A DNA stretch of 64,000 bases, taken from positions 2,139,001-2,203,000 of the forward strand of contig NZ_JACHLY010000001.1 in NCBI RefSeq assembly GCF_014204715.1, read 5' to 3'. Source of the stretch: Streptomonospora salina (GTDB taxonomy: Bacteria; Actinomycetota; Actinomycetes; Streptosporangiales; Streptosporangiaceae). This document shows, in pieces, positions 40,535 through 49,729 of this stretch. Under the pieces are notes generated by a model. That model made no database searches. It was not told the DNA's origin and saw only the letters and a list, made by a program, of their open reading frames with translations. A program made the translations under genes and the position numbers. The first letter of the stretch is position 1. Each line of letters opens with the position of its first letter.

Positions 40535-42594
40535 ACCGCCTCCTTGGCGCGCCGCAGCTCCACCTCGACCTCCGCCATGGCGGCGGCGACCGGGTGGCTC
40601 GTCACATCGGTCTCGCCTTCGAACCGCGCGGTCCGGGAACCGGGCTCGAACACCAGGCGCCCGTCCTCGGCGACCTCGCAGCCGCTCTCCGGCGTGAGAC
40701 CGGCCCAGTCCGCCACCGCGTGCGGTCCCGAACGGGTCACGAACTTCAGCACGGGTACGCCGTGCCAGGGGTCCTCGCGGGCGGGCAGCTTCACCGTGAC
40801 CCGCACGCGCCAGGCGCCGTCGGGGAGGATCTCGCCGTCCAGCGCATCCACGGTGGGATACTTCGGGCTCTGCGGCTTCTTTGGCCGGGTCAGGTCGAGC
40901 ACGTCCCGCAGTTCGGCCGGCCCTTCGTCACGCGTGTCGGGAGCGGGCCGGTGCAGGATGCGGCGGATCTCCGCGGTCATGGCGCGGCCGAACTCCTCGA
41001 TCCTGGAGATCGCGCCCCGCGCATAGGTGGAGACGAGGTCGTCGGTCTTGCGCCAGTCGTCATGGTCGGGCGGTTCGGCCGTGCGCAGGAACCGTTCGGC
41101 CGCCGCGGTGGCGTCGTCCGGCTCGCGGACCGCTCCCCCCGCGAGCAGGACCGCCTGGAACCGAGGTGCGCCCATCGGCACGTCGGTGACCTTCCGGTCC
41201 GCGACCACCATGCGACTGCCGCGCATGGTCACCAGCCGGTTGGTCTTCTCTTCGCGCTCGTCGGCCTCCGTCAGAAGCAGCACGGCCCGGTGTTCCGTCT
41301 GCGCGCCTCCGCCCTCCTTAAGCGGGGGGACGCGGAGCGGCACGGTGCTTTGCACCACCGACTGCGAATCGGTCGGTTCGGACACGGTCCCGCCGTCGTA
41401 GTAAACGCGCAGCGCCCGTGCGCGCGAAGGCTCGGCCAGGTAGGGGTCGACGGGCTCTTCCGGAACCACCGCTTCGCCGTCGCGGAACGCCGCGACCGAG
41501 GCCTCCAGCGTGGGTCGGCCGCCGCCCGGCGCGATCATGGCCGCCCAGAAGTTGCGACCGACGGCCTCCGCCAACCTGTTCCGCATCTCCTCGAGATCGC
41601 CAGCCTCTCCGACGGATTCTTGCACACCCACGACCAGGAACGATGTTCCGGGAGCGCTGCTCGATCGGGTCAGAAAGAGATCCTCCGTGATCACCGGATC
41701 CGCCCACCAGGAACGCGCCGCGTCGCGTGCGGCGTCCGGAACGCCCAACCACGCCGGTCCGGCCCACTCGCCTTCCGCGGTGCGATGCCAGGGCAGGTCG
41801 AGTCGGCCGACGAGTCGGCGTTCGCTGCGTCCTCCGTGGGGTTCCGACAACGTGCTGTTGATCAACACGGTACCGAGGCGACTGGCCGCCCACAGCGTCG
41901 CCTTGCCCAATCCGTACGTGCCACCGGCCGAGCCGGTCTTACGGCTGTCCAGCTGGCGACGTACGACGGCGGCGAAGCGTCCGTCTTCGTACTCGTCGCC
42001 CGTAAGCCCCGACGCGTTGTAGTCGTCGATACGCAGCAGCACCAAGCGCTCCTTGTGGCGGAGCTCGGCCAGACCGTCCCCCAACACGCGCCCGACCTTC
42101 TGCCCTGAAGCCGCGGCCGCATCGAGGTGAGGTTCGATCGACTCCCAACGCAGGGCTTCGAGGAACCGCTCAAGACGCCGCCCGGAGATCTCGTTCAGCT
42201 CGTACCGGACCCGGACCGGTTCATCCGCCACATAACGTTCGTCGAGACTGTTCTGCGTGGCCTCACGCGCCAACACCGCCAGATCCGACTCGAAGGCGAA
42301 CGCTGCGGCGTTGCCCAGCTCGCGTCCTCCGTCGGCGTGGGCGGGGCGGTGATACCAGGTCAAGTCCGACGAACGATCGGCGGCGTCGACTTGAAGCGCA
42401 TCCGGCCCGGGTTCGAGTCCCAGAAAGATCTGGATCGCCTGCAGTTTGTCGATGCGAGGTTGGACTCTGCCCGAGATCCACGAGGAAACGGCAGCCCTGG
42501 TCACACCGAGTTCGGCCGCCAGATCGGCTTGGGTCGTTCCTCTGCGACTCAGCTGGCGCCCCAGCCACTCGCCGAACTCCATGGCGTCGGCCAT
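40531..42594 (-). CDS. XRE-HTH fused to GHKL (MORC/MutL-like) ATPase
   Basis: A 687-residue protein. Residues about 10-60 are a Cro/CI HTH (MEFGEWLGRQLSRRGTTQAD; TRAAVSSWISGRVQPR). Residues about 100-350 are a GHKL ATPase: the N-box LAREATQNSLDER at 108-120, a D-box RIDDYNASGLTG, and the glycine lid SAGGTYGLGKATLWAAS. The C-terminal 300 residues may be an S5-like and adaptor region. Bacterial MORC-type ATPases with this order of motifs belong to restriction-modification clusters. The HTH domain suggests it also represses its own promoter at 42627-42648. The start is ATG 42594, or GTG 42597. Confidence 0.8.
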   Translation of the reverse strand: MADAMEFGEWLGRQLSRRGTTQADLAAELGVTRAAVSSWISGRVQPRIDKLQAIQIFLGLEPGPDALQVDAADRSSDLTWYHRPAHADGGRELGNAAAFAFESDLAVLAREATQNSLDERYVADEPVRVRYELNEISGRRLERFLEALRWESIEPHLDAAAASGQKVGRVLGDGLAELRHKERLVLLRIDDYNASGLTGDEYEDGRFAAVVRRQLDSRKTGSAGGTYGLGKATLWAASRLGTVLINSTLSEPHGGRSERRLVGRLDLPWHRTAEGEWAGPAWLGVPDAARDAARSWWADPVITEDLFLTRSSSAPGTSFLVVGVQESVGEAGDLEEMRNRLAEAVGRNFWAAMIAPGGGRPTLEASVAAFRDGEAVVPEEPVDPYLAEPSRARALRVYYDGGTVSEPTDSQSVVQSTVPLRVPPLKEGGGAQTEHRAVLLLTEADEREEKTNRLVTMRGSRMVVADRKVTDVPMGAPRFQAVLLAGGAVREPDDATAAAERFLRTAEPPDHDDWRKTDDLVSTYARGAISRIEEFGRAMTAEIRRILHRPAPDTRDEGPAELRDVLDLTRPKKPQSPKYPTVDALDGEILPDGAWRVRVTVKLPAREDPWHGVPVLKFVTRSGPHAVADWAGLTPESGCEVAEDGRLVFEPGSRTARFEGETDVTSHPVAAAMAEVEVELRRAKEAV

Positions 42595-42626
42595 CACATA
42601 CTCCCGTGCACGTCAGAGCCGATATG

Positions 42627-42648
42627 TTGACACATTTTCCACTGTCAA
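42627..42648 (-). promoter_or_regulatory. Promoter/operator of the leftward defence operon
   Basis: TTGACA-N10-TGTCAA is an inverted repeat. On the minus strand its TTGACA (42648-42643) is a consensus -35, with a weak CATATC -10 about 16 bp on and the GHKL gene 25 bp further. A dimeric XRE protein bound here would cover the -35 and spacer. Confidence 0.55.
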
Positions 42649-42758
42649 ACTCCGATTGCCCTCGAAGCCTACATGCAGCGCGCCACCACGGTTACCGCTG
42701 CGATATCGTCGCCGCCCACACGAGGGAATACTGCATACCGGATCGGCAAACACACTCA

Positions 42759-42794
42759 ACGTGTCCGATTGTTCACCGGAGTAATCGGAACACG
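42759..42794. promoter_or_regulatory. Inverted repeat in the defence-island control region
   Basis: CGTGTCCGATT (42760-42770) and AATCGGAACACG (42783-42794) are complementary with a one-base bulge and a 12-nt spacer. It lies about 27 bp upstream of the candidate rightward -35, so it is a possible second regulator site. Confidence 0.4.
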
Positions 42795-42820
42795 CTTGTG
42801 ATAAGGGTTTTCCCATTCGA

Positions 42821-42850
42821 CTGACACGGCAGTGGCGACCGTGCTAGGTT
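42821..42850 (+). promoter_or_regulatory. Candidate promoter of the rightward defence operon
   Basis: CTGACA (42821-42826), an 18-bp spacer and TAGGTT (42845-42850) match the actinobacterial vegetative promoter form. Transcription from here would leave a leader of about 365 nt before the first gene, including the hairpin at 42906-42927. Confidence 0.45.
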
Positions 42851-42905
42851 GTGCGAACTCCGAATCGGGCGGAACAGATCTCCGCCCGTATAGGCCAACG
42901 TGTGT

Positions 42906-42927
42906 CTACGCACGCACTCGTGCGTAG
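42906..42927 (+). promoter_or_regulatory. Leader hairpin CTACGCACG-N4-CGTGCGTAG
   Basis: A perfect 9-bp stem with a 4-nt loop lies in the predicted 5' leader of the rightward operon, about 50 nt after the expected transcription start. It could be a DNA operator or an RNA control element. No U-tract follows, so simple termination is less likely. Confidence 0.45.
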
Positions 42928-43223
42928 GCCCGTCGTCGCATCCCCCCGCTTTCCATTCGTTTCGACGGGATACGATCCTCCGGCGCGCAAGCATTCGTCA
43001 CACCGTCCGCGAACGGGCGCGCCGCCGCATGCTCGCTGTGTCCGCCCTTCCGAACCGCCTGCCCCACGGGCGCTCCGGACCGGTGCGCCCGTCCGAACGC
43101 CCGAGCCGTCACCGGGAACGCACCGAAAAACAAGAGTTGAAAGCACCTCGCCTCACCCCGGCCCCGCTCAGCCGGACAGTCGTTTTCTCTATTCCCACCC
43201 CCGCTAGAGAGTCCAGTCTTTTC

Positions 43224-46200
43224 ATGATCCGATCGCCTGACGCGGAAAACGTCCTCGACGTCGTGAGCGAGCAGTCCCGACGCGTGTTGGAGACCTATCG
43301 CGTCGACCCCGGACTCATTCGCGAGCACGTGAACAACGAGCGTCGAATCGAACAGGGCGGATACGGGGATCGCCAGATCTTCGAACTCGTCCAGAACGGC
43401 GCCGACGAGTTGCACGGCAGCCACGACGGCAAAGTCGCGGTGGTCCTCACATCGACGCATCTGTACTGCGCCAACGAGGGCGACCCGATGTCGGCCGAAG
43501 GCGCGGAGACCATCCTGCGCATGAGCGTGTCCCGGAAGCGGGGCGGCCAGATCGGCCGGTTCGGGGTCGGCGTGAAGTCGGTGCTGACGGTCTCCGACAC
43601 CCCGCAGTTCTTCAGCCGGATCGACGGGGTGGAGTTCGGCTTCGGGTTCGACCGCGAGTGGTCGGCCGCCGAGATCCGGACGGTCTCCCCGGGGGCCGAG
43701 GAGACGCCGGTGTTGCGCATGGCCACCCCGCTGGACCCCGCGCAGGAGCGGCGGGACGATCCCGTGTTGGACGAGCTGGCCGCGTGGGCGACCACGGTGG
43801 TCAGGATCCCGCTCAAGCCCGGCAGCCACAAACGCCTCGGCAAAGACCTGGCGGACTTCCCGGTGGAGTTCCCGCTGTTCTCGCCGCACGTGGGCGCGGT
43901 CGTCCTCGACGACCGTCGGGGAGCACGCCCCGTGCGGCGCCGGATCCATCAACGTGTCTTCGGGGACTTCCACACGCTGACGGAAGACCGCCCGGGCGGC
44001 GACAGCGTCCAGCACGAGTGGCGGGTCTTCACGCGTAAACACGCGCCTTCCGACAAGGCCCTTCGATCCGCGGGCGAGCTCCACGACCGGCCCGAGGTCG
44101 ACGTCTCCTGGGCGGTACCGGCGGGCAGGCGTGAACGCGGGGACTTCTGGGCCTACTTCCCGACCAAGTTCAAGACCACGCTGCGCGGCATTCTGAACGC
44201 ACCGTGGAAGACGTCTGAGGACCGGCAGGCGATCTTCGACGGCAACGCGTTCAACGACGAGCTTCTCGACGTCGCGGCCTCGCTCGTCGTCGACTCGCTG
44301 CCGCTGATCGCCGGCCCCGACGACCCGGCCCGATTCCTGGACTACCTGCCCGGCCGTGGGAGAGAGGCTCCGCAATTCGCCGACGGCGGGTTGACGGAGG
44401 CCATCTGGCGCATCGCTGCGGAACGCCCGTCGCTGCCCAACCAGAAGGGCGCGTTCCGCTCCCCGGACGAGCTGAGCATGCACCCGGCCGGGCTCGACGA
44501 CACCTGCCTGAAGATGTGGCAAGGCTACGAGGGCCGACCGGTGGACTGGGTCCACCACTCCACGGAGCGGCGGGAACGACGCGCCCGCGTCGGCTACATC
44601 TTCGACCGGGCGGGCAAGACGGATACGTCCGTCGAACACTGGTTGAACGCGCTCGTCGCGGACCGCACCCCCACGGCCTCGGCCACCGCCGTCCGTATTC
44701 TCGGCGAGATCGTGCGCCGGTTTCCCGATCTGAGGGAGGACGCCCTGAAGGCGAAGGTCGTTCTGACCGAGTCCGGCGAGCTCGTCCGGGCGGAACGGGG
44801 TCACGTGTTCCGACGCAGCTCCGACGACGACCTGCAAGACGACCTCGCCTATGTCGACGGACGCGTACTCGACCACATGGGTGTCACCACCGCCCTCGAC
44901 GATCTCGGCGTGCGCGAAGCCGACGCGACCGGCCGCTTCGCCGCCGTGGTGGACCGCGGGTTCGGAGGCTACTCCGACGACGCGTGGACCGCGTTCTGGG
45001 AGCTGTCGCGCCGCGTGACCGGCGACCGCGTTCTCAGCGCTCTCCGGGAGGGCCCCGACGGTTCCGTCGAGGAACTGCGGGTGCGCACGGTCGACGGGGA
45101 GTTCCGTCCCCTCCGCGAGTGCCTGGCTCCCGGACCCGTGGTTCCCGACGACGGCTCCAGAGACGCCGACATCGCCGTGGACATGCGGTTCCACGGCCCC
45201 GACCGCACGTTGCTGACCCGGCTCGGGCTCATCGACCGGCCCGCCCCGGAGCACGACCCCACTGAGGCGCCCTGGTTCGAAGAGTACGCCGAACGGGCCC
45301 GGGAAACGTACGTGAAGCAGCTCGACCCCAAAGCCAGCCGCCCCCGTGCGATGCACGTCGAGGGACCTTCCCCGGCGGGCCCGCTCGACCTGTTGACGCG
45401 GTTGTCGCCCGAGGGCTGCGCGGCCTACGTGCGCCATCTCCCGGTCAACGGCCTCGTATCCCACTGGACCGTACAGGGCGGGCGCCAGTCGAGTACCCCC
45501 GTCTCCATCCGCCCGCCTCTCGTGTGGATGGTGCGCCGACACGCGGTACTCCCGACCTCCGCCGGACTCGCGCGCCCTTCCCGATGCGTCGGACCGGCCC
45601 TGTCCGACTACCGGGACGTGTTCCCGGTGGCCGACATCTCGCCGATCATTGCCGACCACCTGGGCCTTCCGGCGACGCTGGAGAAGGTTCCGGCGCCGGT
45701 GTGGAAGGAGGCGTGCACCAAGGCCGCCGCAAGCGAGGACGACCGCTTCCCCGGCCGTGTCTACTCGCTGCTGCTCCAGGCGGACACCGAATGGCCGGAA
45801 GGAGTCGGCACACGGTGCCGTGTCGGCGACACCCGGTCGTGTGAGTTCCCGGATTCCGAGATCGCGGTCACCCACGTGCGCTCGGAGTACGACTCCCTCG
45901 TCCGCGAAGGCCTGCCCGCGTTGTGGGCCCCGGACGGGGAGACCGCCGCCTGGCTTCGCCAAGACTGGGGCATGCTCGATCCGGCGGACGTGATCCAGAA
46001 GGAGGTCCGCTTCGAAGCCGATTCCGAGCCGGTCCTGCTCCGCGACGAGTTCCCGAACCTACACACCCACGCGCGGGCCGTCGAAAACCGGTATCTGGTG
46101 CGGTGCAACCTCCTGGAGGAGGTGGTGCGCACTCCCCAGGGCGCACGGACCATCCCGTTGGAGCGTGCCCTGCACGAGAACACCGTGCTCGTGCTCGCCC

Positions 46201-47870
46201 CCGGGAACGACCTCGAAACCCTCGTCGCCGTCGACGCGGTACTCAGGCTCGGGCTCGGGCGCCCGCGGTGCGAACGCATCCTGCAGATGCGCGAGAAGCA
46301 GCGCGAAGACGAGCTCGTCAAGAGGATCCGCGCCGCCACCACCGACGAGGAGAAGTTCCTGGTCGCCATCGGCGAGGAGCGCCTGCGCGCCGGCCTCCCG
46401 GAAGGGCTCGTCGAAGCCGAATCGTCCCGCACCGGCAAAACCCCCGAAGGCCCCGAACTCGCCCGACTCGCCCTCCACGCCTACGGCGACGGCGTGCTTC
46501 GGGAATACAACAAGGACGTCGCCGCCCGGATCAAAGAGGCGCCCAGCACGTTCTCCGGGAGCGCGACCAGCCGGCGGTTCGTCAGCGAGCTGGGACTCCC
46601 GGAGAGCTACGCCGGCCACAAGGCCGAGACTCCGCCCGAGACGGAGAAGGTCGACGGGCCGACCGACTTCCCGCAGCTGCACGGATACCAGGAGAAGCTC
46701 GTCGCCAACATGCTCATGTTCCTGAAACGCCAGGAGCCGGGACGGGCGATGCTGCGCCTGCCGACGGGCGCGGGCAAGACCCGGGTCGCGGTCGAGGCCG
46801 TCATCCGGATGGTGCGGGAGCGGGGCATCGACGCCCCCATCCTCTGGATCGCCCAGACCGAGGAACTCTGCGAGCAGGCCGTGCAGAGCTGGAAGTTCGT
46901 GTGGTCGGCGGTGGGTCCGCGGCAGAGTCTGACCGTGAGCCGCTTCTGGGGAGGCAACGACGCCGCCCCCGTCGACGGTTTCCCCCACCTTGTCGTGGCG
47001 ACCGACGCGAAGCTCGACAGCCGGCTGAGCCAGGACGACTACGCCTGGCTGCGCGAGGCCGCGCTGGTGATCGTGGACGAAGGCCACGCCGCCCTGTCCG
47101 AACGCCCCACCGCCGTCCTCCGACAGCTCGGCCTGGACCAGAACCGCAACAGGACCGACCGACCGCTGGTGGGACTCACCGCGACGCCGTTCCGCAGCGA
47201 CGAGGAGGAGACCCGACGGCTCGTCAACCGGTTCGGCGGTGTCCGGCTGGACGAGGGAGTGTTCGACGACCAGGATCCGCTGGTCGCCCTCCAGGAGATC
47301 GGTGTCCTCGCCCGGGTCGAACATCGGGAGCTGAAGGGGTCGACGCTGACCCTCGACGAGGAGGAGCGCAAGAAGGCGGACCGGTGGCTGCCCAGCTCGG
47401 CCGAGCAACGACTCGGCATGTTCGACGAGCGCAACCGCATGCTGATCGACGAGATCAAGGTCCTCCCCCGAGAATGGCCGGTGCTGCTGTTCGCCACCTC
47501 GGTGAACCACGCCAAGGTGATCGCGGCGATGCTGAACGCCGAGAAGATCCCGTCGGCCTCGATCGACGGGTTCACACCCACCGCGGAACGGCGGAAGAGC
47601 ATCGAGGACTACCGGTCCGGAAAGATCCGGGTGCTCACCAACTACGGGGTGTTGGCGCAGGGCTTCGACGCACCGGCCACACGCGCCGTCGTGATCGCCC
47701 GTCCGACCTACAGCCCGGCGGTCTATCAGCAGATGATCGGCCGCGGCCTCCGCGGCCCGGCCAACGGCGGCGCGGAAACATGCCGAATCCTCGACGTCCA
47801 CGACAACGTCGAGAACTTCAACCGGTCGTTGGCGTTCACCGGATTCGAGCACCTGTGGGGGATGCGATGA
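43224..47870 (+). CDS. Giant GHKL (sacsin/Hsp90-like) - SF2 helicase fusion
   Basis: A 1548-residue protein. Residues about 40-330 are a GHKL domain: N-box IFELVQNGADEL (about 53-64) and glycine box QIGRFGVGVKSVL (about 109-121). A long uncharacterised middle follows. Residues about 1150-1548 are a complete SF2 helicase: RLPTGAGKTRVAV (about 1180), DEGH at 1285-1288, GLTATPFRSDEEE, and QQMIGRGLRGP near 1502. I chose the ATG at 43224; the frame stays open back to 42900, but that part is Arg/Pro-rich and low-complexity. It overlaps the UvrD-like gene (ATGA). Two ATP motors in one chain suggest DNA sensing and remodelling. Confidence 0.85.
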   Translation: MIRSPDAENVLDVVSEQSRRVLETYRVDPGLIREHVNNERRIEQGGYGDRQIFELVQNGADELHGSHDGKVAVVLTSTHLYCANEGDPMSAEGAETILRMSVSRKRGGQIGRFGVGVKSVLTVSDTPQFFSRIDGVEFGFGFDREWSAAEIRTVSPGAEETPVLRMATPLDPAQERRDDPVLDELAAWATTVVRIPLKPGSHKRLGKDLADFPVEFPLFSPHVGAVVLDDRRGARPVRRRIHQRVFGDFHTLTEDRPGGDSVQHEWRVFTRKHAPSDKALRSAGELHDRPEVDVSWAVPAGRRERGDFWAYFPTKFKTTLRGILNAPWKTSEDRQAIFDGNAFNDELLDVAASLVVDSLPLIAGPDDPARFLDYLPGRGREAPQFADGGLTEAIWRIAAERPSLPNQKGAFRSPDELSMHPAGLDDTCLKMWQGYEGRPVDWVHHSTERRERRARVGYIFDRAGKTDTSVEHWLNALVADRTPTASATAVRILGEIVRRFPDLREDALKAKVVLTESGELVRAERGHVFRRSSDDDLQDDLAYVDGRVLDHMGVTTALDDLGVREADATGRFAAVVDRGFGGYSDDAWTAFWELSRRVTGDRVLSALREGPDGSVEELRVRTVDGEFRPLRECLAPGPVVPDDGSRDADIAVDMRFHGPDRTLLTRLGLIDRPAPEHDPTEAPWFEEYAERARETYVKQLDPKASRPRAMHVEGPSPAGPLDLLTRLSPEGCAAYVRHLPVNGLVSHWTVQGGRQSSTPVSIRPPLVWMVRRHAVLPTSAGLARPSRCVGPALSDYRDVFPVADISPIIADHLGLPATLEKVPAPVWKEACTKAAASEDDRFPGRVYSLLLQADTEWPEGVGTRCRVGDTRSCEFPDSEIAVTHVRSEYDSLVREGLPALWAPDGETAAWLRQDWGMLDPADVIQKEVRFEADSEPVLLRDEFPNLHTHARAVENRYLVRCNLLEEVVRTPQGARTIPLERALHENTVLVLAPGNDLETLVAVDAVLRLGLGRPRCERILQMREKQREDELVKRIRAATTDEEKFLVAIGEERLRAGLPEGLVEAESSRTGKTPEGPELARLALHAYGDGVLREYNKDVAARIKEAPSTFSGSATSRRFVSELGLPESYAGHKAETPPETEKVDGPTDFPQLHGYQEKLVANMLMFLKRQEPGRAMLRLPTGAGKTRVAVEAVIRMVRERGIDAPILWIAQTEELCEQAVQSWKFVWSAVGPRQSLTVSRFWGGNDAAPVDGFPHLVVATDAKLDSRLSQDDYAWLREAALVIVDEGHAALSERPTAVLRQLGLDQNRNRTDRPLVGLTATPFRSDEEETRRLVNRFGGVRLDEGVFDDQDPLVALQEIGVLARVEHRELKGSTLTLDEEERKKADRWLPSSAEQRLGMFDERNRMLIDEIKVLPREWPVLLFATSVNHAKVIAAMLNAEKIPSASIDGFTPTAERRKSIEDYRSGKIRVLTNYGVLAQGFDAPATRAVVIARPTYSPAVYQQMIGRGLRGPANGGAETCRILDVHDNVENFNRSLAFTGFEHLWGMR

Positions 47871-49729
47871 CGGCACCTGCCCACGACGCGCCGGCGCTCA
47901 CCGACGAACAGAACGCCGTGGTGGAGCAACCGGTCGACGCCCTGACGCTGGTGACCGCGGCGGCCGGATCCGGCAAGACCCACACCCTGATCCGTCGACT
48001 CGGACGGCTCGTGGAACGCGGCGACGTCGCTCCCCGCGACGTCCTGGCCCTCAGCTTCTCCCGGGCGAGCGTCCGCGAGCTGCGTCGACGCCTGACCGGC
48101 TACGGCGACGCCGGCCATGTGCGTGCGCAGACTTTCGACTCGTGGGCCCTCGACCTGTTGATGCAGGTGAAGGCCGACCAGGACTGGCGATCGGCGTCCT
48201 TCGACGAGCGGATCCGCGAAGCCGCGAAGGCGCTGGACGACGGGCTGGCCGACGATCTCTACGAGGACCTGCGCCACGTCGTCGTCGACGAGGTGCAGGA
48301 CCTGATGGGCGAACGCAGAGAGCTGGTCCGGACCCTGCTCGAACGCTTCGACTGCGGGTTCACCGTGGTCGGCGATCCCGCTCAGGCCATCTACGGATTC
48401 CAACTGGAGGACACCGCCCGACGGGCCGGCGAGACCAACCGGTTCTTCGACCGGCTCCGATCCACCTTCGCCGAGGAACTCGTCGAGCTGCACCTCACCC
48501 GGAATTTCCGAGCCGCCACCGACGAGGCACGGCTCGCTCTCCCCCACGGGCCGGCGCTGCGCACCGGAGCGGAGCAAGGGGGAGGCGGCGACGACCTCTA
48601 CGAGACGCTCCGCAGTGAGCTGCGGAGCGCCCTGCCGGTCGGGAAACTCGAAGACGACCACGTCGTGGACCACGTGGCCGACCCGGACGGCACCGCCGCG
48701 GTGCTGTGCCGCACGAACGGCCAGGCGCTGCTGGTCTCGTCGCGTCTGCATTCCGCCGGTGTCGCTCACCGCCTCCAGCGCGGCGCCCAGGACCGGGCGG
48801 CCCCGGCCTGGCTGGCCCGGTTCTTCGCGCCCGAATCCGGACCGACGCTCACCCGGGAGTCGTTCGACGCGGTGCTCGCCGAACACGCCGACGCGGCCGT
48901 CGACCCGGACACGGCGTGGCGCGCGCTGGCGTCGACGGCGGCCGGACGGACCGGGCGCACCGTCGACCTCCGGCGACTGCGGGACGCCGTGTCGAACGGT
49001 CTCCTGCCCGACGAACTCGCCGCCGCCCCGCCGGCCGCCGTGGTGGTCTCGTCCTTCCACCGGGCCAAGGGCCTGGAGTTCGACCGGGTCGTCGTGGCCG
49101 ACCCGGGGCCGCTGCGCGAGGCCCCCGAGATCGACGCCGCCGAGGAGGCGCGCGTGCTGTACGTGGCCATGACGCGCTCACGCACGGAGCTGCTGCGGAT
49201 GGACCCGGTCGATTCCCGCAGGGTCGGTCTCCACCAGGGGACACGACGGTGGCAGCGCTACGGTTTCAAGAACTGGCAACGGTTCGGGATGGAGTCGACC
49301 GCAGACGACGTACACGCCGACGACCCGGCGGGAACGGCGGAGTTCACCGACGATCCCCACGGACTCCAGCGATACCTCTCCACCGAGGTGTCGGCGGGCG
49401 ACCCGATCGTACTCGACCGCGTCTGCGACGAATCCCTGGAAGACCGGGAGAGCCCGCCGTATCTGGTCCGGCACGCGGGCCGACCGATCGGCATCGTCTC
49501 CGAACGGTTCCGCCGCGACCTGTACCGCGTGCTCAACGTGAACCGGGGATTCGTGCCCCGGAACTTCCCCTACGAGATCACGGACGTACGCGTCGACACG
49601 GTCGAGACGGTCACCGGTAGCCCGGCTGCGGGCAAGATCGCCGGACTGGGCGACCACGGCGTGTGGACGGCCCCGCGCCTGACGGGGCTGGGGCGTTTCC
49701 ACTTCCGACGCGAGGAGGCCGACGAATGA
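47867..49729 (+). CDS. UvrD/Rep-like SF1 helicase of the defence operon
   Basis: A 620-residue SF1A helicase, shorter than UvrD (about 720). Motifs: I TAAAGSGKTHTL (about 30-41), Ia LALSFSRASVRELRRR, II VVVDEVQDLMGER with DEVQD at 141-145, III VVGDPAQAIYGFQ, IV LHLTRNFRA, V SSFHRAKGLEFDRVVVADP and VI EEARVLYVAMTRSRTELL. Subdomains between them are compressed. The last 150 residues are a unique tail (RYLSTEVSAGDPIVLDRVCD). It has 4-bp overlaps with both neighbours. Helicases of this kind process ends or single strands in nuclease-helicase defence systems. Confidence 0.85.
   Translation: MTAPAHDAPALTDEQNAVVEQPVDALTLVTAAAGSGKTHTLIRRLGRLVERGDVAPRDVLALSFSRASVRELRRRLTGYGDAGHVRAQTFDSWALDLLMQVKADQDWRSASFDERIREAAKALDDGLADDLYEDLRHVVVDEVQDLMGERRELVRTLLERFDCGFTVVGDPAQAIYGFQLEDTARRAGETNRFFDRLRSTFAEELVELHLTRNFRAATDEARLALPHGPALRTGAEQGGGGDDLYETLRSELRSALPVGKLEDDHVVDHVADPDGTAAVLCRTNGQALLVSSRLHSAGVAHRLQRGAQDRAAPAWLARFFAPESGPTLTRESFDAVLAEHADAAVDPDTAWRALASTAAGRTGRTVDLRRLRDAVSNGLLPDELAAAPPAAVVVSSFHRAKGLEFDRVVVADPGPLREAPEIDAAEEARVLYVAMTRSRTELLRMDPVDSRRVGLHQGTRRWQRYGFKNWQRFGMESTADDVHADDPAGTAEFTDDPHGLQRYLSTEVSAGDPIVLDRVCDESLEDRESPPYLVRHAGRPIGIVSERFRRDLYRVLNVNRGFVPRNFPYEITDVRVDTVETVTGSPAAGKIAGLGDHGVWTAPRLTGLGRFHFRREEADE

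Noticed and set aside
42900-43223. Upstream extension of the GHKL-SF2 protein to a GTG at 42900
   Set aside because: The 108 extra codons are Arg/Pro/Ser-rich, contain the leader hairpin, and have no family likeness; a start at 43224 places the GHKL domain normally. The ribosome site at 43224 is weak, so some doubt remains.
42906-45962. 1018-codon minus-strand frame opposite the GHKL-SF2 fusion
   Set aside because: It is a shadow frame; no motif, and it would cross the divergent promoter region.
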